From positions 1,850,113-1,914,112 of the forward strand of contig NC_020167.2 of assembly GCF_000224145.3 (NCBI RefSeq): a stretch of DNA of 64,000 bases, given 5' to 3'. Each line of letters begins with the position of its first letter. Positions within the stretch are counted from its first letter, which is position 1. The DNA is from Ciona intestinalis. Taxonomy: Eukaryota; Chordata; Ascidiacea; Phlebobranchia; Cionidae. A model generated the notes under the pieces. The model had not been told where the DNA came from, ran no database searches, and saw nothing but the letters and a program-made list of their open reading frames with translations. The position numbers were made by a program, and so were the translations under genes. This document shows, one piece after another, positions 61,501 through 64,000 of this stretch.

Positions 61501-63636
61501 GCTGATTAGGTAGAGATAGCAAAGGTGATTTGTCAACTAAAAAGCAAACATGTAAAAATGACAGACTGATTGAGATTAGATTATGGTTCATTTTTTGACT
61601 GACTTTTCTTGTACATCTATCACCATTTAATTGTGCAGTACTTGCAACGCACACACGTGATGTATTGCGTCAACGATAAAGTACTGCGTCAGAAAAAAGG
61701 GATTATTACGTATATGCGGTATCCTATGGTATTAGTGGAAATTAAACCTCAGCGGCTTTCTGAATAAACGTTTCTGCTTTAACTCTCACACTACAAAACA
61801 CATATTTCCATCTTACCCCACATAACTATACTTCAAGTATTAACTTAATAAATATAACACGGCCAAGATTCATATGCGTTAGAAACGTGTTGACAACAAC
61901 GAGATCTAAACCACAGTCGTCATTTACCGTTTATTATCATGAAGAACTGGTCCAAGTTTTCCTGCAAGATTGCCATTTGCTTTCTTAGCAATTCAAGCTG
62001 CATTGCTTCGTTTTCGTTCATTTTGTTAACAAACAACCAACTCACAGTGATCGGTAGTACTGCAATGAAAAACTACTATCCTTTCGTAGCTTGTCGAGCC
62101 ACCAGCCTTCTGTGATGCACAAATATATCGCATAAAATATTTATACCCACATTAATACGATATTCAAATCCTATGTACCAAACTACGAGCAATCACCCAA
62201 TTGGTCGAACTCTGACACTCAACCTTATACCGCGGCTACACTGGTAACCAATCTCATTCAACTGACAGCGCTCTGGCACGGCCACTCACGTTGATGACGT
62301 CACCGAATAAGAAATACGATCTACGCAGCCGCAATTAGAACCTCTTACCGCGAAATGACAATGCCGTCTACTATGACTTATTAATAATGTTCGTTCAGTA
62401 ACAGATGTGCGTTTAAATAGATACCTGTTATGCATTATGTTCATTGACATTTATACCTTACTGTGACGTCACTCCACCCAAATCGTGCCAAATGTCAGCG
62501 TTACATAATACAAGTCACTGTTTAAACATTTTTGAACTTACCGTAAGACTAAAAAACCGCCATGTTTTATCCATATTCTTTCTATTCCAGCCTTGTATTC
62601 AGTCAAAGTCTTCTCTCGCTGGACTTGATCGAGGAAATGCTTGCTCTGTCAACCGTGAAGGTTCTCAGCCAATTAGAAGACGGGAAAATCTCGACGGAGA
62701 TTGACTATAGGAAGTGGTATAAAAACTTGGATTATTTCCGTATGGACGGTTCATCGCTGGGAAAATCGCGACAACGTTGGATAAATGAGTTCAACGATGA
62801 AACGGACAGAAGGTATATGGTTTGGAGAGTTTAGACCTAAAACACAAAAGCCGTTATTTATGTAAATTCACCACTCAACCGCCACCATTCACGTATACGA
62901 CATCCTTTTGTTAAAAAAAGCTTAAAAATCACACTTTTTTCTTAACTTTCATTTATTATATATAATTAGTGTGTTAATTTTCCGAATTTGCAATCTTTAA
63001 TAACAACATTTTTAAGGGCAAGGTTATTTCTTATATCGACGAAAGCTGGTTCGTTGGGCGTGAATCTGGTAGCTGCGAACCGTGTCGTTATTTTCGATGC
63101 ATCGTGGAATCCTTCGCATGATATTCAGTCAATTTTCCGCGTTTATCGTTTCGGTCAGGCCAAATGCTGCTATATTTACCGGCTCATTGCACAGGTGAAA
63201 ATGACTGTGTTTCAAATGTAAATTTACATGTTGGTGTTGTTGTTGCTTGTTGGTCTTGGATGCCATTACTGCTGAATATACAGGCAATGAATTTGCTTTC
63301 ATGTTACCCTGTACCTAGAAAACAAACGCCCGGATTATACAAAGCGCACGCCATTTTTCCAGTTACGAGCCATATACCTAAATAGTCTGCCCAATTATAC
63401 GTCTTATGTATCAAAATAACTTGGAAAATATAACCAACCGCATTGCATTACTACAGGGAACCATGGAAGAAAAAATCTACGACCGACAGGTCACCAAACA
63501 GTCATTGTCATTCCGGGTAGTGGACGAGCAACAGATCAACCGACATTTCACTGCCCATGATTTACAGGAATTGTACACTTTCAACCCGTCACCTACTCCA
63601 GCCGAAAGCGAGAGACCAACACACGCTTTGCCTAAG
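46533..63636 (+). CDS. ATRX: ATRX chromatin remodeller (SNF2 family), 3' end beyond the window
   Basis: Nineteen exons join in phase from ATG at 46533: 46533-46685, 46892-47134, 47664-47717, 47931-48044, 48683-48829, 49252-49407, 49793-49930, 50482-50659, 51582-51719, 52203-52378, 52897-53037, 53383-53484, 53823-53953, 54305-54385, 54809-54996, 55446-55605, 62591-62812, 63017-63194, 63457-63636. The N-terminal half is acidic, Ser-rich and Lys-rich. The helicase follows: [13 protein letters not shown] with Walker A GLGKT, DEGHK box, [16 protein letters not shown] across the large intron, and [11 protein letters not shown]. These match ATRX rather than RAD54 (for example [20 protein letters not shown] and [17 protein letters not shown]). 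The product is a nuclear ATPase acting on heterochromatin and H3.3. No ADD zinc finger is seen at the start, as in fly XNP. A second acidic insert (53823-54996) separates the two helicase lobes. The C-terminus lies outside the window. Confidence 0.95.
53645..53672. repeat. AT dinucleotide repeat
   Basis: An uninterrupted (AT)n run bounded by GTAAT and ATTAC, hence palindromic. It lies in the ATRX intron between exons 53383-53484 and 53823-53953. Confidence 0.85.
55108..55314. mobile_element. MITE-like element (family M), reverse orientation
   Basis: TAGGACAGGGGAAGAGG on the left, interior CTATGGGAGTCCTGAGGATA and TTTGTTTACTATCAAATGGG, right end AAGGTGTCCCATCT, a short insertion, then CCCCCACCCTACTAT. 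It lies in ATRX intron 15. Confidence 0.75.
55900..56095 (+). repeat. SINE-like composite repeat (family S), nearly complete
   Basis: AATAAATGAATGTAACTTTG, AAAACGACAGTTGTTATAAC, CACCTTGTGCCAGCTTAGAG, GTTACTTTGTGGGTGATTAT, then TAATTTGGACAACCTATTAG and ACCACTGGGTTGAAGCA. Both modules are in order. It lies in ATRX intron 16. Confidence 0.7.
56680..62021 (-). CDS. AMT: Ammonium transporter, AMT type, nested in an ATRX intron
   Basis: Ten exons join in phase into 531 residues: 61928-62021, 61254-61477, 60545-60713, 60049-60220, 59011-59135, 58648-58809, 57812-57970, 57402-57557, 57026-57155, 56680-56884. An extracellular N-terminus is followed by the polytopic AMT core of about 11 membrane spans. 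Diagnostic motifs are [16 protein letters not shown], the family signature [13 protein letters not shown] and the second pore histidine in [10 protein letters not shown]. The signature Asp and both pore His residues are kept, so conduction of ammonium or ammonia across the plasma membrane is expected. The cytosolic tail ends in a Ser/Thr-rich stretch. Vertebrates have only Rh-type members, so AMT supports an invertebrate source. The whole gene is antisense within the 7-kb intron 16 of ATRX. Confidence 0.95.
59710..59897. mobile_element. MITE-like element (family M), forward, left end eroded
   Basis: ATTTATCGTCCCAATTTGGT, AGTAAACAAATAATATTCAA, GATCGTTGTTAATTGTTTAA and the right end AAGGTGTCACATCTTATCCC then ACACTACTATA. 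It lies in the AMT intron between exons 60049-60220 and 59011-59135. Confidence 0.7.
60926..61110. mobile_element. MITE-like element (family M), best-preserved copy
   Basis: About 185 bases with terminal inverted repeats TAGGGTGGGGGAAGATGGGA and GTGTCCCGTCTTCCCCACCC then TACTA. The flanks read TATG on both sides, possibly a TA-type target duplication. It encodes nothing. It lies in the AMT intron between exons 61254-61477 and 60545-60713. Confidence 0.85.
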
Positions 63637-64000
63637 GTAGGTTCCTAACTATGTTCAAATGCGTCATATGTATATGTCAACGAATCAAGGACAGCATTCA
63701 TTGTTGTTGTAATTAACATACGGTTGCAGATAGTGTTTCACATCCCTTAATTACTACATATGGCAATAATCTGTCACGGACTCACGGTCCTACTGTTATC
63801 CACAGTTAAAGTATTATAGAAATATGAACAACCGTATGGTGCCTGTCCACGCTATATCCATGTGATTTTTACAACGTATTCAAGTACGATGGTAAAAAAA
63901 CAAAGCAATCACTGCCAAGAGCAAATTTATTTTTTAATCACGGCAGCATCAACACATTAAATCGTGTTTTCATTAATTTTTTATCCTTGAATACATACAC
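63637..64000 (+). other. ATRX intron continuing past the window end
   Basis: Follows the GTAGGT donor after exon 19. No further ATRX exon is recognised before the window ends. The C-terminal exons must lie beyond. Confidence 0.7.

Noticed and set aside
1-64000. Retrovirus-like, LTR or Polinton elements
   Set aside because: No reverse transcriptase, integrase, protease, capsid or envelope signature and no long terminal repeats were noticed. Repeats seen are short non-coding families.

Overview
The window looks like a tunicate genome, most likely the sea squirt Ciona. This is inferred from compact, intron-rich genes with short introns, AT-rich intergenic DNA, an AMT-type ammonium transporter next to metazoan genes, an ATRX without its N-terminal ADD zinc finger, and short terminal-inverted-repeat and SINE-like repeats scattered through introns. 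No database search was possible. Gene names rest on remembered family sequence, on motifs, and on exon joins whose splice phases agree.

Layout. 0.7-2.05 kb (+): a short secreted protein carrying only the N-terminal cysteine-rich domain of Hedgehog-interacting protein. 2.14-7.89 kb (-), tail to tail with it: a single-pass membrane protein with three thrombospondin type-1 repeats, two laminin-G-like domains and one Ig domain. 9.77-14.86 kb (-): a secretory PA-domain protein in two coding exons around a 4.1-kb intron, with no RING finger. 14.9-25 kb: no protein gene that I can support, but a tRNA-Glu/tRNA-Gly pair at 21 kb and a tandem array of the same pair on the minus strand at 24.4-25.05 kb. 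The array runs into a 500-N assembly gap (25083-25582).

25.58-41.4 kb (-): the N-terminal part of an axonemal dynein heavy chain of the DNAH3/7/12 type, covering tail, linker and AAA1. The gap cuts it off and the remaining roughly 2,400 residues are not in the window. Its linker-coding region holds two adjacent pairs of duplicated, equal-length exons (115/115 and 117/117 nt), a strong sign of mutually exclusive splicing. 41.9-43.8 kb (+), divergent from the dynein: a signal-peptide-bearing esterase of the extracellular poly(3-hydroxybutyrate) depolymerase type in nine exons. 46.5 kb to beyond 63.6 kb (+): the chromatin remodeller ATRX. Its 7-kb intron 16 contains a complete antisense ammonium transporter gene (AMT, 56.68-62.02 kb).

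The genes are not functionally linked. The dynein serves cilia or flagella, ATRX is nuclear, and AMT, the TSP1/LamG/Ig protein and the PA protein are membrane or secretory proteins. CpG looks plentiful from 0 to 25 kb and scarce across the dynein and ATRX bodies, as expected for the mosaic gene-body methylation of Ciona. I saw no retrovirus-like, LTR or Polinton element.
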